Below are positions 1 through 8,626 of a stretch of 64,000 bases of DNA, piece by piece. Source of the stretch: JBALVT01 sp036960305. GTDB lineage: Bacteria > Pseudomonadota > Gammaproteobacteria > Pseudomonadales > Halieaceae. How positions within the stretch are numbered: the stretch's first letter is position 1; each line of letters starts with the position of its first letter. The notes under the pieces were generated by a model that made no database searches, was not told the origin of the DNA, and saw only the letters and a program-made list of their open reading frames with translations. The DNA is taken from the NCBI GenBank assembly GCA_036960305.1, contig JBALWA010000005.1, forward strand, positions 62,001 through 126,000, read 5' to 3'. The position numbers were made by a program, and so were the translations under genes.

Positions 1-948
1 TAAGGAAAACTCACTCATCACCGGGGTGGGCAAACGCGCGATTCTGGCATACTCTGCAATAAAACCCGTCAAGTCATCCGCTCGGCGGGCAATCAGTTCC
101 ATTCCCTCAGCAAAGTCTTCATCTTTGGCGGGCACATCCCCACGCTGTAGTTTTGTCAGCAGCATCTGGCTAATCGAGGAAATTGGCGTCAGGGAGTTGT
201 TCACCTCGTGCGCAATCACTCGTATCAGACTTCGCCAGGCGCGGGACTCTTCCTCGCTCAATACCTGCTTCAAATCGGTAATAAACAGTAATTTACCGGG
301 ACGACCACGATAACGATATTCCTGCCATGCAATCTGCCAACGCCCTTCAGCGCCGGGAAAACGAAAATCAAGCAAGCTGGGTTCTGTACTGTACGCCAGT
401 TCGGCAAAAGCGGTGTCGGCAAAGGGCTGGTCAATTAATGACTGGGCAGGGAGATCAAGTAATCGGGCAGCCTGCGGGTTCACCAGGCGTATTCTCTGGT
501 CGCTGTCGAAGGCCAGTATCGCGACATTAATCTGCGAAATTATCTTTGTCAGCAATGTGCGCAGTTCCTCTTCCTGCTGATGGCTGTCTTGCAACTGACT
601 CGCAAGGGCATTTACCTGCAGGTACAACTCGCCCAGATCCCCGGATTCACGCGAACGACTGGAACGAAAGGCATAGTCTTCCAGACGTATTGCTTCCACC
701 AGCGTACTGAGCGTGCGCAGGTGATACAGAAAATTCTGTCTTACCAGGTTTGCCATTACCAGCACCCAGGTCAATACCAGGCCGGTGATCATCATCTTCG
801 AAAAAAGCCCCTGCCCACTGACGACCCAGAAATAGACCAGCAGAGCAATACTCGGCAGAGCGACCAGCAGACTGAAGAGGTACAGGCGATAGTCGCTGGC
901 GACAGCGTATTCAGGTGCCTTGTCGCGCTGGCTGTAATACTTGTTCAA
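1..948 (-). CDS. NtrY-like sensor histidine kinase, partial (3' end outside window)
   Basis: The reverse strand is open from a TTG at 948-946 to the left edge (316 codons, no stop). Two membrane segments lie at about residues 22-42 and 49-66, then a HAMP/PAS-like stretch (a PAS-type segment around residues 140-200), then the H-box RVIAHEVNNSLTP with the phospho-accepting His near residue 247. The Asn-rich H-box is typical of NtrY/AtoS-type kinases that pair with sigma-54 activators. The catalytic ATPase domain lies beyond the window. The proposed TTG start overlaps the stop of the upstream response regulator, so translation is probably coupled; a start further upstream inside that gene is possible. 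Kinase and regulator end an ABC exporter operon and presumably sense the exported compound or envelope stress. Confidence 0.85.
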   Translation of the reverse strand, partial: MNKYYSQRDKAPEYAVASDYRLYLFSLLVALPSIALLVYFWVVSGQGLFSKMMITGLVLTWVLVMANLVRQNFLYHLRTLSTLVEAIRLEDYAFRSSRSRESGDLGELYLQVNALASQLQDSHQQEEELRTLLTKIISQINVAILAFDSDQRIRLVNPQAARLLDLPAQSLIDQPFADTAFAELAYSTEPSLLDFRFPGAEGRWQIAWQEYRYRGRPGKLLFITDLKQVLSEEESRAWRSLIRVIAHEVNNSLTPISSISQMLLTKLQRGDVPAKDEDFAEGMELIARRADDLTGFIAEYARIARLPTPVMSEFSL

Positions 949-2345
949 TCGGACAGGCCGAATTTTTCAAGACGTCGGTACAGCGCGGAACGGCTTAGCC
1001 CCAGGGCTTCGGCCACCGTTTCTGCCTGACCCTGATGCCGTTTCATGGCCTGCTCGATCAACCAGCGCTCAGACTCTTCCAGCGTCATACGCTCCATGTC
1101 CCCTCCCGACCTCACCCCCGTAGAGGGGCTCATATTCCCCGCCAACTGAAGATCCTCCGCAGAGATCTCCGGGCCACTGCACAGCAGGACACTGCGCTCA
1201 ACAACATGATGCAGCTCGCGGATATTTCCCGGCCAGGCATAGTCTCGCATCGCCGCAAGTGCCGACGTTGAAAAAGCGGCAGCCTGGCTGTCATAGCGCT
1301 GCAGGGCAGCTTCCAGAAACGTCTGGGCCAGCGCCGCAATATCCTCCTGACGCTCTCGCAAGGGGGGAATATGCAGAGTGACCCCATTCAACCTGAACAG
1401 TAAGTCCCGCCTAAAGCCCTGCTGTTCGATCAGACTATCCAGATCCGCATTTGTCGCAGAGACAATGCGCACGTCGGCTTTGCGCAGCCGGGAACTGCCC
1501 AGGCGCTCGTAGTGGTGTTCCTCCAGCAGCCGCAACAATTTAGCCTGCTGGCTGATGGGCGTATTCGCGATTTCATCCAGAAACAGCGTACCGCCCTCGG
1601 CCAACTCCACCCTGCCGACACGCTCGCGACCAGCATCCGTAAAGGCGCCTTTTACATGACCAAACATCTCACTTTCAAATACCTGCTCGGCGATGCCTCC
1701 CATATTCACTGTCATGAGCGTCGCATCGGCGCGGTGGGAGTACCGGTGAATGTACTGGGCCAGCAGGGTTTTACCGGTACCATTCTCACCGGTAATGAGA
1801 ATGGGCATATCGCTGGCAGCTACCCGACGGGCGCTGGCCAACAATTGCTGCATGGCGGGAGACTCCGCCACCGGTGAACTCCCCGCGCCCAGTTCCTTAC
1901 GCAACAGGCGGTTCTCTGCTCTGAGCAGCCGTTGTTTCTGGCGGCTTTCCCGCAGATTCAATTGGGAGCGTATGATTGCCAGCAGGCGTTCGTTCTTCCA
2001 GGGCTTTTCCAGGAAATCCACCGCGCCGCGGCGCATCGCCTCCACCGCAAGATTAATACTGGCCCAGCCGGTCATCACAACAATGGGCAGATTTTCATCG
2101 CGCTCTCGCAGCGCAGAAATAAGTTCCAGGCCTTCCATGCCCGACGTCGTGTCCTGGCAGTAGTTCATGTCTACCAGGGCCAGATCGATAGAAGCTTCAT
2201 CCAGTGCGGACAAGGCTTCGGCCGGGGAGGATGCACCCACAGAAGCCAGCCCTTCACTTTTTAACAGCAGCGCCGCTGATGTGCGAATACTGGCGTCGTC
2301 GTCGGCGATCAATATTGTCATCGGCGCTCCATCATCTTTACTCAT
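945..2345 (-). CDS. NtrC-family sigma-54 response regulator
   Basis: 466 aa with the three standard NtrC modules. The receiver domain covers about residues 9-125, with acidic pocket D15-D17 and phospho-acceptor D59. The AAA+ domain has Walker A GENGTGKT, the sigma-54 contact loop GAFTDA and Walker B GGTLFLDE. The C-terminal Fis-type helix-turn-helix contains ALGLSRSALYRRLEKFG. It should activate RNA polymerase carrying sigma-54. The start overlaps the permease stop by 8 nt (ATGAGTAA), and its stop overlaps the kinase start. A sigma-54 promoter precedes the first gene of this operon, so the regulator very probably controls its own operon. Confidence 0.93.
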   Translation of the reverse strand: MSKDDGAPMTILIADDDASIRTSAALLLKSEGLASVGASSPAEALSALDEASIDLALVDMNYCQDTTSGMEGLELISALRERDENLPIVVMTGWASINLAVEAMRRGAVDFLEKPWKNERLLAIIRSQLNLRESRQKQRLLRAENRLLRKELGAGSSPVAESPAMQQLLASARRVAASDMPILITGENGTGKTLLAQYIHRYSHRADATLMTVNMGGIAEQVFESEMFGHVKGAFTDAGRERVGRVELAEGGTLFLDEIANTPISQQAKLLRLLEEHHYERLGSSRLRKADVRIVSATNADLDSLIEQQGFRRDLLFRLNGVTLHIPPLRERQEDIAALAQTFLEAALQRYDSQAAAFSTSALAAMRDYAWPGNIRELHHVVERSVLLCSGPEISAEDLQLAGNMSPSTGVRSGGDMERMTLEESERWLIEQAMKRHQGQAETVAEALGLSRSALYRRLEKFGLSD

Positions 2346-4797
2346 AGTGTAATGCAGCGGCGGGCTCCATCGCTGTCATTTTGCGTGCGGGCAGGTAACT
2401 GGCTCCCAGCACCAGAACCGCCATTATCGACGTAATGATAATAACAATGCTGACCATGGAATCCAGCAAATTGGGGTATTGGGCTGTCAACAACCAGCTG
2501 GCCGCCACCGCACCGCTGCCACCCACCAATGCCCCAACCAACAAATACCAGCCACCCTGTCGCAAAAACACCTTAACCGTAGCACCGTCTGTTTGCCCCA
2601 GGGCCCTGCGTATGCCCATTTCACGGGTGCGCAACAGCACACTGCGAGACACCACGCCGTAGATACCCGTACCTGCCAGCACCAACGCCACCAGGGCAAC
2701 AATCACAAACAGCTCACTCAAGGTTTTGAGTATGCGTGTATTGAGCGACATCGACTCCGTGATTGGCCGCAGCATGTTCACCGCCAGATTCCGATCTACC
2801 CGGGCCACAGCCGCTCTCACCGTCCGCTCATAGAGCTTGGGGAGCGTGTCAAAACGCACCACGATATAGGTGAATGCCGCTGTGAACTGCGCGAGGGGTT
2901 GGTAGATCGAGGTAAGCCCCTTGGAGCGACCAAAAGTCTGCCCCTGGTCTATATGGGAGACCACCCCGACAATGGTCAGCCACTGTTGCGCCCTGGCTGA
3001 GTCATCCCCTTCCGCATTGATCTGCAGGCGCTTGCCCAGCGCAGATTCACCCGGCCAATAGCGCTCTGCCACCTCCTGCCCAATGATGGTCACTGCCAGT
3101 CCATCTGCCGTATCGCTGCTATTGAAATAGCGCCCCTCCAGCAGGGGAACTTCCAGAGTCTGGAAGTAATCAATAGCAATGGGGATATTCTGGGTTTTAG
3201 GCCACTGCCCGCTCTCGCGAAGATCGCGATGTTCGATATTAAAGCTGGTATGCCACAGGCCCATCCCCGGGAGAGAGGTAGTAAACGTGGCGGCCACTAT
3301 TTCGGGCGCCTCCTCCAGCTCATGCTGCAAATTCTGCAGAAACTGGTAACGTGCCGCCTCCTCTTTATACTGCTGCATATCAAACTGCATCAGTCCGGAC
3401 ACGGTATTCTCTGTGTTGACACCAAAATCCATGGCACTGGCCAGGTTCACCGCGGCTACAAAGGCGCCGCTGAGAATCAACAAAAAGAAGGAACAGACGA
3501 CTTCCGCACCCACCAGGGACCTGGCCATCTTGTTACTGCCTTTACTGGCCACCCCTTTGCCACTGCCGCTGAGCGCGGTATTGATCTCCAGGCTTGAAGC
3601 ACGCCAGGCCGGAACACCCCCGGCGAGCGCCCAGATAAGAAGCGTACAGGCCATCGTCAGAGCATAGACATCCGGGCTGATATCAAAGCGCATCCAGAAG
3701 GGCAGATAGGTGGAGCCCACCACGACCTCCGTCTGGTACTGGACAAACTGCGCACCATAACTGCCCAGCCACAGCCCCAGTACCCCTCCGGCCAGGGAAA
3801 TAATCAGCGACTCCAGCATCACCTGCCGAATAATACGGGCCCGCGATCCCCCCAGCGCACTGCGAACCACCAGCTCCTGGCTGCGCTCATTCGCCCTGAC
3901 CAGCAGCAGGTTGCCCACGTTGAGACAGGCCAACAACAGTATGGAAAACGCCGCGGCCATCATCACCAGGTTCATCACACCAAAATCGCTCACAGCGGCC
4001 GCGTTGATATAAGGGACTGCCTTGGCCGTGACATTTTCATAGTGCTCGGGAAACTCGGTCGATAACCGGGCCAGTATCGCCGCGACATCACCACTGGCGT
4101 CGTCAATACTCACGCCCTTCTTGAGAATGCCAATGGGTGTAAAGTGATTACTGTGATCTCCCGGTGGGCTATTGGGCTGTAACCTCGGCGCCCGCCACAG
4201 GTGATGGTCGGTGGGGTAACGAAAACCCTCTGGCAAAACGCCCACTACGGTGTGTGGCTCACTGTTGATATGTACCCTGTAACCAATGATATCCTCGCGA
4301 CCGGAAAAATAGTTTTGCCACAGGTCGTAGCCCACCAGCAGGACGGGGTCGGCGCCAGGTACATTGTCGGCGTCCTCCAGGAGTCGTCCCAGATGTGGCT
4401 CCACACCGGTCAAGCGCAATAATTCAGGCTCGATTTCCGACCCCCAGGGCGCCTCGGTTATCTCGCCGTCATTAAGTACCAGGGAACCGTGGATTCGAGC
4501 AAAGCCCAGATGGTCAAAACTGACGCTATCGGCCTTAAGTCTCTGCAGGGTATCGGCGTGGACCTGATCCCCCCTGAGCAGGGCACCCGTATCCTTCTGC
4601 ATTAATTGCAGGGCGACGTAGCGGTCGCCGTTGGGCAGCGGAATGGGCTCCAGCCCCTGGTTTCTCACCAGCACATAAATCGTCAGCGCAAGGGCCAATG
4701 CCAGCGAAATAACAAGCACACACAGAGCAGCAAAGCCCGGCGACCTGGCGAGCAGGCGCAGGGTATAGCGCAAGTCAAACCAGAGGGAGCTCATCAT
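2338..4797 (-). CDS. ABC transporter permease, duplicated MacB/FtsX type
   Basis: 819 aa. An N-terminal membrane segment (about residues 17-44) is followed by a MacB-like periplasmic domain (to about 240), a first FtsX permease domain (about 275-400), a second periplasmic domain, and a second FtsX domain (about 690-815). The length and the internal duplication match large two-FtsX permeases. With the ATPase and adaptor beside it, it should form a MacAB-like tripartite pump that moves a periplasmic or membrane compound outwards; the substrate is unknown. The start overlaps the ATPase stop by 4 nt (ATGA). No outer-membrane TolC-like gene is in the window, so a housekeeping one may be used. Confidence 0.88.
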   Translation of the reverse strand: MMSSLWFDLRYTLRLLARSPGFAALCVLVISLALALALTIYVLVRNQGLEPIPLPNGDRYVALQLMQKDTGALLRGDQVHADTLQRLKADSVSFDHLGFARIHGSLVLNDGEITEAPWGSEIEPELLRLTGVEPHLGRLLEDADNVPGADPVLLVGYDLWQNYFSGREDIIGYRVHINSEPHTVVGVLPEGFRYPTDHHLWRAPRLQPNSPPGDHSNHFTPIGILKKGVSIDDASGDVAAILARLSTEFPEHYENVTAKAVPYINAAAVSDFGVMNLVMMAAAFSILLLACLNVGNLLLVRANERSQELVVRSALGGSRARIIRQVMLESLIISLAGGVLGLWLGSYGAQFVQYQTEVVVGSTYLPFWMRFDISPDVYALTMACTLLIWALAGGVPAWRASSLEINTALSGSGKGVASKGSNKMARSLVGAEVVCSFFLLILSGAFVAAVNLASAMDFGVNTENTVSGLMQFDMQQYKEEAARYQFLQNLQHELEEAPEIVAATFTTSLPGMGLWHTSFNIEHRDLRESGQWPKTQNIPIAIDYFQTLEVPLLEGRYFNSSDTADGLAVTIIGQEVAERYWPGESALGKRLQINAEGDDSARAQQWLTIVGVVSHIDQGQTFGRSKGLTSIYQPLAQFTAAFTYIVVRFDTLPKLYERTVRAAVARVDRNLAVNMLRPITESMSLNTRILKTLSELFVIVALVALVLAGTGIYGVVSRSVLLRTREMGIRRALGQTDGATVKVFLRQGGWYLLVGALVGGSGAVAASWLLTAQYPNLLDSMVSIVIIITSIMAVLVLGASYLPARKMTAMEPAAALHYE

Positions 4798-5522
4798 GCC
4801 ACCTCACCGGCCGATGCGCGTTGTGCTGAAACCGTGCTCTGGTCATCAAAGACCTTGCCATCCGACAACGTCACCTGGCGCAGGGCCTGTTCCGCCGAAC
4901 GGGGGTCGTGTGTCACCATACAAATGGTACTTCCCTGGCTATGTAATTCCTGCAGGAGCTCCATCACCATGGCGGCATTTTTTGAATCGAGGTTTCCCGT
5001 GGGCTCATCCGCGAGCAGCACTTTGGGTGAACCCGCCAACGCCCGAGCAATGGCAACGCGCTGTTGCTGACCACCAGATAGTTGCGCGGGGAAATGGCCT
5101 GCGCGGTGCGACATATCAACGCGCTCCAGTGCGCTGATAACCCGCTCTTTACGCTGAGCAGAAGACAGGTCGCTACGATAGGTCATCGGCAACTCGACGT
5201 TCTCGTATACACTCATATCGCTGATCAGGTTAAAGGCCTGAAAGATGAAACCGATATCCCGATTGCGGATCGCCGCCCGCTGATTGGCACTGAGCGCAGA
5301 AACATTCTGGCCGGCCAACTCATAACTGCCTGCGGTACTGACGTCCAGCAAGCCCATCAGTGACAACAGGGTAGACTTGCCACAGCCTGAGGGCCCACTG
5401 ATCGAAACGTATTCGCCTTCCTTGATACTCAGGTGAATATCATTCAGCGCCCAGGTCTCGAGCTCCTGCGTATAGAAAATTTTGCTGATGCCCTGCAGTT
5501 CAATCAGTGCCGTGTCAGTCAT
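4794..5522 (-). CDS. ABC transporter ATP-binding protein, LolD/MacB type
   Basis: 242 aa nucleotide-binding subunit. Walker A is GPSGCGKST (about residues 40-48), the signature is LSGGQQQRVAIARAL, Walker B is VLLADEP followed by TGNLDS, and the switch His lies in MVTHD. The TGNLDS form after Walker B is characteristic of the LolD/MacB/FtsE class, which matches the FtsX-type permease encoded next. It powers mechanotransmission across the inner membrane rather than classical substrate passage (family knowledge). It lies 9 nt after the adaptor gene and overlaps the permease by 4 nt. Confidence 0.92.
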   Translation of the reverse strand: MTDTALIELQGISKIFYTQELETWALNDIHLSIKEGEYVSISGPSGCGKSTLLSLMGLLDVSTAGSYELAGQNVSALSANQRAAIRNRDIGFIFQAFNLISDMSVYENVELPMTYRSDLSSAQRKERVISALERVDMSHRAGHFPAQLSGGQQQRVAIARALAGSPKVLLADEPTGNLDSKNAAMVMELLQELHSQGSTICMVTHDPRSAEQALRQVTLSDGKVFDDQSTVSAQRASAGEVA

Positions 5523-5531
5523 GGTATTCCC

Positions 5532-6782
5532 TCAATCGAGTAAAATTCTTGCGTGCTTCTGCCAGTCGCTGCTGTCAGATAAGATAATCTGGTCCCCGGC
5601 GGCGAGGCCGTCGAGAATCTGTATTTTCTTGACCGAAGAACGACCCGTTTTCACCGAGGTGCGTTCAGCGTAACTACTGTCTTCACCGATACGATAGAGG
5701 CTGATATCACTGCCTGCCCTGCCGTAACTGGGTTTCGCTACCATCAGGGTGTCGCGCAGTTTAGCGATAGAAATTGTGCCCTCGACCTGTAACTCGGGGC
5801 GTGCTCCCCGGGGCAGAGGGCCGGTCAATTCGACGTCGACAACAACGGTGCCCTCGCTGACGGCGGGGTCAATGCGACTGACAATACCGGGCACGACACC
5901 GTCCCGCGTATCGACAACCACACCTTGCCCCTGTGCAATTTCTCCCGCCCGCCGGGCCAGTATTTTCAGCTCCGCATAGAGCTGGTCCTGTCGGGCGATT
6001 TTGGCTATCTGTCCGCCCGCTGACAGTCTCTGGCCAATCTCCAGATCCATCTGCTGCACCACGCCGTCCATACCGGCTCGCACCGTGAGCGCATCGACTT
6101 TGCCTCTCGCCCGATCCAGCGCCTTGGAGAATTGCTTCACCTTGGCCTCGCGGGCGGCTAACTGGGTGACGATGTTGGCCTGACTCTTCTCCAGACGCTC
6201 GTTTTCGATCAACTGGCTTGCCCGCAGCTGCTCTACTTCCAACTGGGTGCGACGGTAATCGATATCGGCAATGAGGCTGGCGGTCTCTCGCAACTGGGTC
6301 TCGGCGTCCAATTTGAGCAGTGCGCTCTCGTAGGCAAAGCGGGCGCGTAATGCGACCGATTTCTGGTTCAGTATCTGGTTTTCCAGATCAACACCGTAGG
6401 AAACCAGGTCGGCCCTGGCACCTTCCAGTGCGGACAGCGCTTCTTCTGCGGCATTGACCAGTTCGGGATTACTGAGCTCAACCACCACCTGGCCTTCAGT
6501 GACGCTTTCGCCAGCGCGTTTGTGTACCGCCGAAACCCTGCCTTCAACCTGCGAGGCAATCCACTGCATGGAGCTGGAGAGCAAAACACCGTTGCCGCTG
6601 ACCTCGATGTCCATATCACCCCGCTGCACGGTATCCAGGCGCAGACTACTGCGATCAACACGGCGCGTACCCATATCAACCGTGAAAAACAGCCACAGCA
6701 GCACTGCTGCAATCACTGCTGACAGCGATACACCTACAATGCGCTTGTTCGTCGTACGTGGTTTTGTCCTGACTCGATCCAT
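5532..6782 (-). CDS. HlyD/MacA-type periplasmic adaptor, first gene of the exporter operon
   Basis: 416 aa. A basic N-terminus and one membrane segment (about residues 14-36) anchor it in the inner membrane. The biotinyl-lipoyl-like halves (about 55-105 and 230-290) flank a long helical hairpin (about 115-225) rich in Glu, Arg, Leu and Ala, and a beta-barrel and C-terminal domain follow. This is the membrane-fusion protein that links a MacB-like pump to an outer-membrane channel. The start at 6782 is supported by the sigma-54 promoter, which would give a leader of about 27 nt. It is the first gene of a five-gene unit that includes its own two-component system. Confidence 0.9.
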   Translation of the reverse strand: MDRVRTKPRTTNKRIVGVSLSAVIAAVLLWLFFTVDMGTRRVDRSSLRLDTVQRGDMDIEVSGNGVLLSSSMQWIASQVEGRVSAVHKRAGESVTEGQVVVELSNPELVNAAEEALSALEGARADLVSYGVDLENQILNQKSVALRARFAYESALLKLDAETQLRETASLIADIDYRRTQLEVEQLRASQLIENERLEKSQANIVTQLAAREAKVKQFSKALDRARGKVDALTVRAGMDGVVQQMDLEIGQRLSAGGQIAKIARQDQLYAELKILARRAGEIAQGQGVVVDTRDGVVPGIVSRIDPAVSEGTVVVDVELTGPLPRGARPELQVEGTISIAKLRDTLMVAKPSYGRAGSDISLYRIGEDSSYAERTSVKTGRSSVKKIQILDGLAAGDQIILSDSSDWQKHARILLD

Positions 6783-6819
6783 CTAGATGACACTCTTTGC
6801 TCTCTACGTACTGATAGAG

Positions 6820-6835
6820 AGCAAATTGCATGCCA
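6820..6835 (-). promoter_or_regulatory. sigma-54 (-24/-12) promoter of the exporter operon
   Basis: Read on the minus strand, the 16 bases are TGGCATGCAATTTGCT. They match the consensus TGGCAC-N5-TTGCW, with GG and GC exactly 10 bases apart. The -12 GC is at 6822-6821, so transcription should start near 6809, some 27 nt before the adaptor ATG. An NtrC-type activator is encoded in the same operon. Confidence 0.8.
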
Positions 6836-6897
6836 AAATTTAAGCCATTGTTTTTAATGGACTTTATTATAATCGCCAATCTTGAAATGGATGTAAA

Positions 6898-6924
6898 TCC
6901 CAAAACTGGGACAGGCCAGTCCCA
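6898..6924. promoter_or_regulatory. probable upstream activator site (inverted TCCCA/TGGGA half-sites)
   Basis: Three half-sites TCCCA (6898), TGGGA (6907) and TCCCA (6920) form two overlapping inverted repeats. The second, at 6908-6923, is a 14-of-16 palindrome (GGGAC-N6-GTCCC). It lies about 75-100 bp upstream of the sigma-54 promoter, the usual enhancer distance for NtrC-type proteins. Binding by the neighbouring regulator is inferred. Confidence 0.55.
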
Positions 6925-7006
6925 CTAGCGGAAAATAGAAGTGAGCAACTGAAAAAGAAAAGAAGGGAGATCGGGCGCCGAATCAGCGCGACGTGAGCCT
7001 TATCCG

Positions 7007-7441
7007 CTAGCGGACAATACGCTCTAGCGCCTCTCTAAGATTGACCGGGATAGCGACAGACTTATTGGCAGCACGTTCGACAAACACATGCACAAAGTGA
7101 CCGTGGGCCACTGCGGCCTCAACCCCGACCTTGAAGATCGCGATACCGTACTGCACCGAACTGTTTCCCAGGCGGTCGACTCGCACGGCTGCTTCTATCG
7201 GCTCCGGATAAGCGATAGGGGCATGATACTCACAGCCCGAATTCACCACAAAGCCAACGATATTGCCGTCGGTGATATCCAGGCCACCCTCTTCAATTAA
7301 ATACCGATTGGCAGCAGTGTCGAAGTAGGAGTAATACATCACATTGTTAACATGACCGTAGATGTCATTATCGCTCCACCGGGTACTGATCGGGTAGATC
7401 ACCTTGTAGTCTGCGCGGGTGGGAATAGATGAATCACTCAT
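7007..7441 (-). CDS. acyl-CoA thioesterase, 4-hydroxybenzoyl-CoA thioesterase (hotdog) family
   Basis: 144 aa single hotdog domain. The segment RWSDNDIYGHVNN near residues 21-33 is the family active-site motif, with D26 as the likely catalytic acid. The length is typical of YbgC/FcbC-like enzymes that hydrolyse acyl- or aroyl-CoA to free acid and CoA in the cytoplasm. The ATG overlaps the stop of the Fe-alcohol dehydrogenase gene (TAATG), so it is the third gene of a unit with that enzyme and the MDR protein. The substrate is not evident. Confidence 0.85.
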   Translation of the reverse strand: MSDSSIPTRADYKVIYPISTRWSDNDIYGHVNNVMYYSYFDTAANRYLIEEGGLDITDGNIVGFVVNSGCEYHAPIAYPEPIEAAVRVDRLGNSSVQYGIAIFKVGVEAAVAHGHFVHVFVERAANKSVAIPVNLREALERIVR

Positions 7442-8595
7442 TAGTAGGCGGCCCGATAAATAGACAGCGCATCTTCATAGGCTACTTCTCTGGGGTTGTT
7501 CACCAACAGCCGCTGCTGCAGCATCGCATCCTGCGCCAGCATCTCCAGGTCAGCTTCCTTTACGCCCGCCTCAGACAAGGTAGCGGGAAGTGATACGTCT
7601 TTAATCAAAGTGCACAAACCACTGATCAAGGCGGCGGTCTTCGCCTCATCGCTTCCCACGATAGCCTCCCCCGCAACCAGTTCGGCAAGTTCAGCATAGA
7701 GGTGACTCGCTTCGGACATATTGAATTCCAGTACCGAGGGCAATACCAGCGAGTTACTGAGCCCGTGGGGGATATGGTAGTGCCCTCCCAGAGGGTAAGC
7801 CAGGGCGTGAACCGCTGCGACAGGTGCATTGGCGAATGCCTGCCCCGCCAGCATGGCCCCGATCAGCATATTCGCCCGTGCCTCACGATTGCCGCCTTCC
7901 AGAACGGCGGTACGAATATTACGGGATAACAAGGTGAGCGCCTGCCGGGCAAGGTGGTCCGACAGCGGGTTTTTACGGTGGAGGGAGGTATAAGCCTCAA
8001 TAGCATGAACCATAGCATCCACCCCCGTCATAGCCGTCACCGCTGGGGGTAAACCCAGGGTCAGGTCTGCATCCAGTACGGCAACATCGGGCAACAACAC
8101 CACCGATGAGACCCCCGCCTTGGTGGTAGCACCTGTGGTTATCACGGCCACCGGAGTCACTTCTGAGCCGGTACCGGCGGTGGTAGGCACCAGTATCAGT
8201 GGCAGCCTGGATCCCACTACCTGGTCTACACCATAGAGCTCCGGCAGTGTCTGATGCCCGGCACCCAGTACAGCGACGACCTTGGCGACATCCATGGAAC
8301 TGCCGCCGCCCACGGCTATCACACCATCTACATCCTGTGACGAGGCCAGATCTGCGGCCGCCAGAACTACCGCCTCTGGCGGATCTTCTTTTACGCCATC
8401 GAACAACACCGGGGTCAAGCCGGCCGCCTGCAGGGCAGCCTGCACTGGCGCAATCAGACCGATGGAAACCAGACCGGGGTCGGTCACCAACAGAGGCCGA
8501 CTGACACCCAATGCCTGACACTCCTGTGCCAACAGCAAGGCGCTACCGCCGCCGCTGACAATGCGCGGCGCCGTATTAAATACAAAAGCTTCCAT
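7441..8595 (-). CDS. iron-containing alcohol dehydrogenase
   Basis: 384 aa, the usual length for group III alcohol dehydrogenases. The GGGSSMDVAK nucleotide-binding motif lies near residues 97-106. TAGTGSEVTP follows. The metal-binding region contains HALAYPLGGHYHIPHGLSN, whose histidines with an upstream Asp coordinate Fe2+ or Zn2+. It should interconvert an alcohol and an aldehyde or ketone with NAD(P). A strong ribosome site (GGGGGAG) precedes the ATG. It lies 31 nt behind the MDR gene and overlaps the thioesterase gene by 1 nt. Its substrate is unknown; the fatty-acid-type neighbours suggest a chain-derived alcohol or ketone. Confidence 0.9.
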   Translation of the reverse strand: MEAFVFNTAPRIVSGGGSALLLAQECQALGVSRPLLVTDPGLVSIGLIAPVQAALQAAGLTPVLFDGVKEDPPEAVVLAAADLASSQDVDGVIAVGGGSSMDVAKVVAVLGAGHQTLPELYGVDQVVGSRLPLILVPTTAGTGSEVTPVAVITTGATTKAGVSSVVLLPDVAVLDADLTLGLPPAVTAMTGVDAMVHAIEAYTSLHRKNPLSDHLARQALTLLSRNIRTAVLEGGNREARANMLIGAMLAGQAFANAPVAAVHALAYPLGGHYHIPHGLSNSLVLPSVLEFNMSEASHLYAELAELVAGEAIVGSDEAKTAALISGLCTLIKDVSLPATLSEAGVKEADLEMLAQDAMLQQRLLVNNPREVAYEDALSIYRAAY

Positions 8596-8626
8596 CAGTG
8601 CTCCCCCGGGTCGGCCTGCACGGTGA

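Noticed and set aside
7997..8521. Gly/Arg-rich open frame in another frame of the Fe-alcohol dehydrogenase gene
   Set aside because: Low-complexity translation caused by GC-rich codons; the alcohol dehydrogenase frame is complete and typical.
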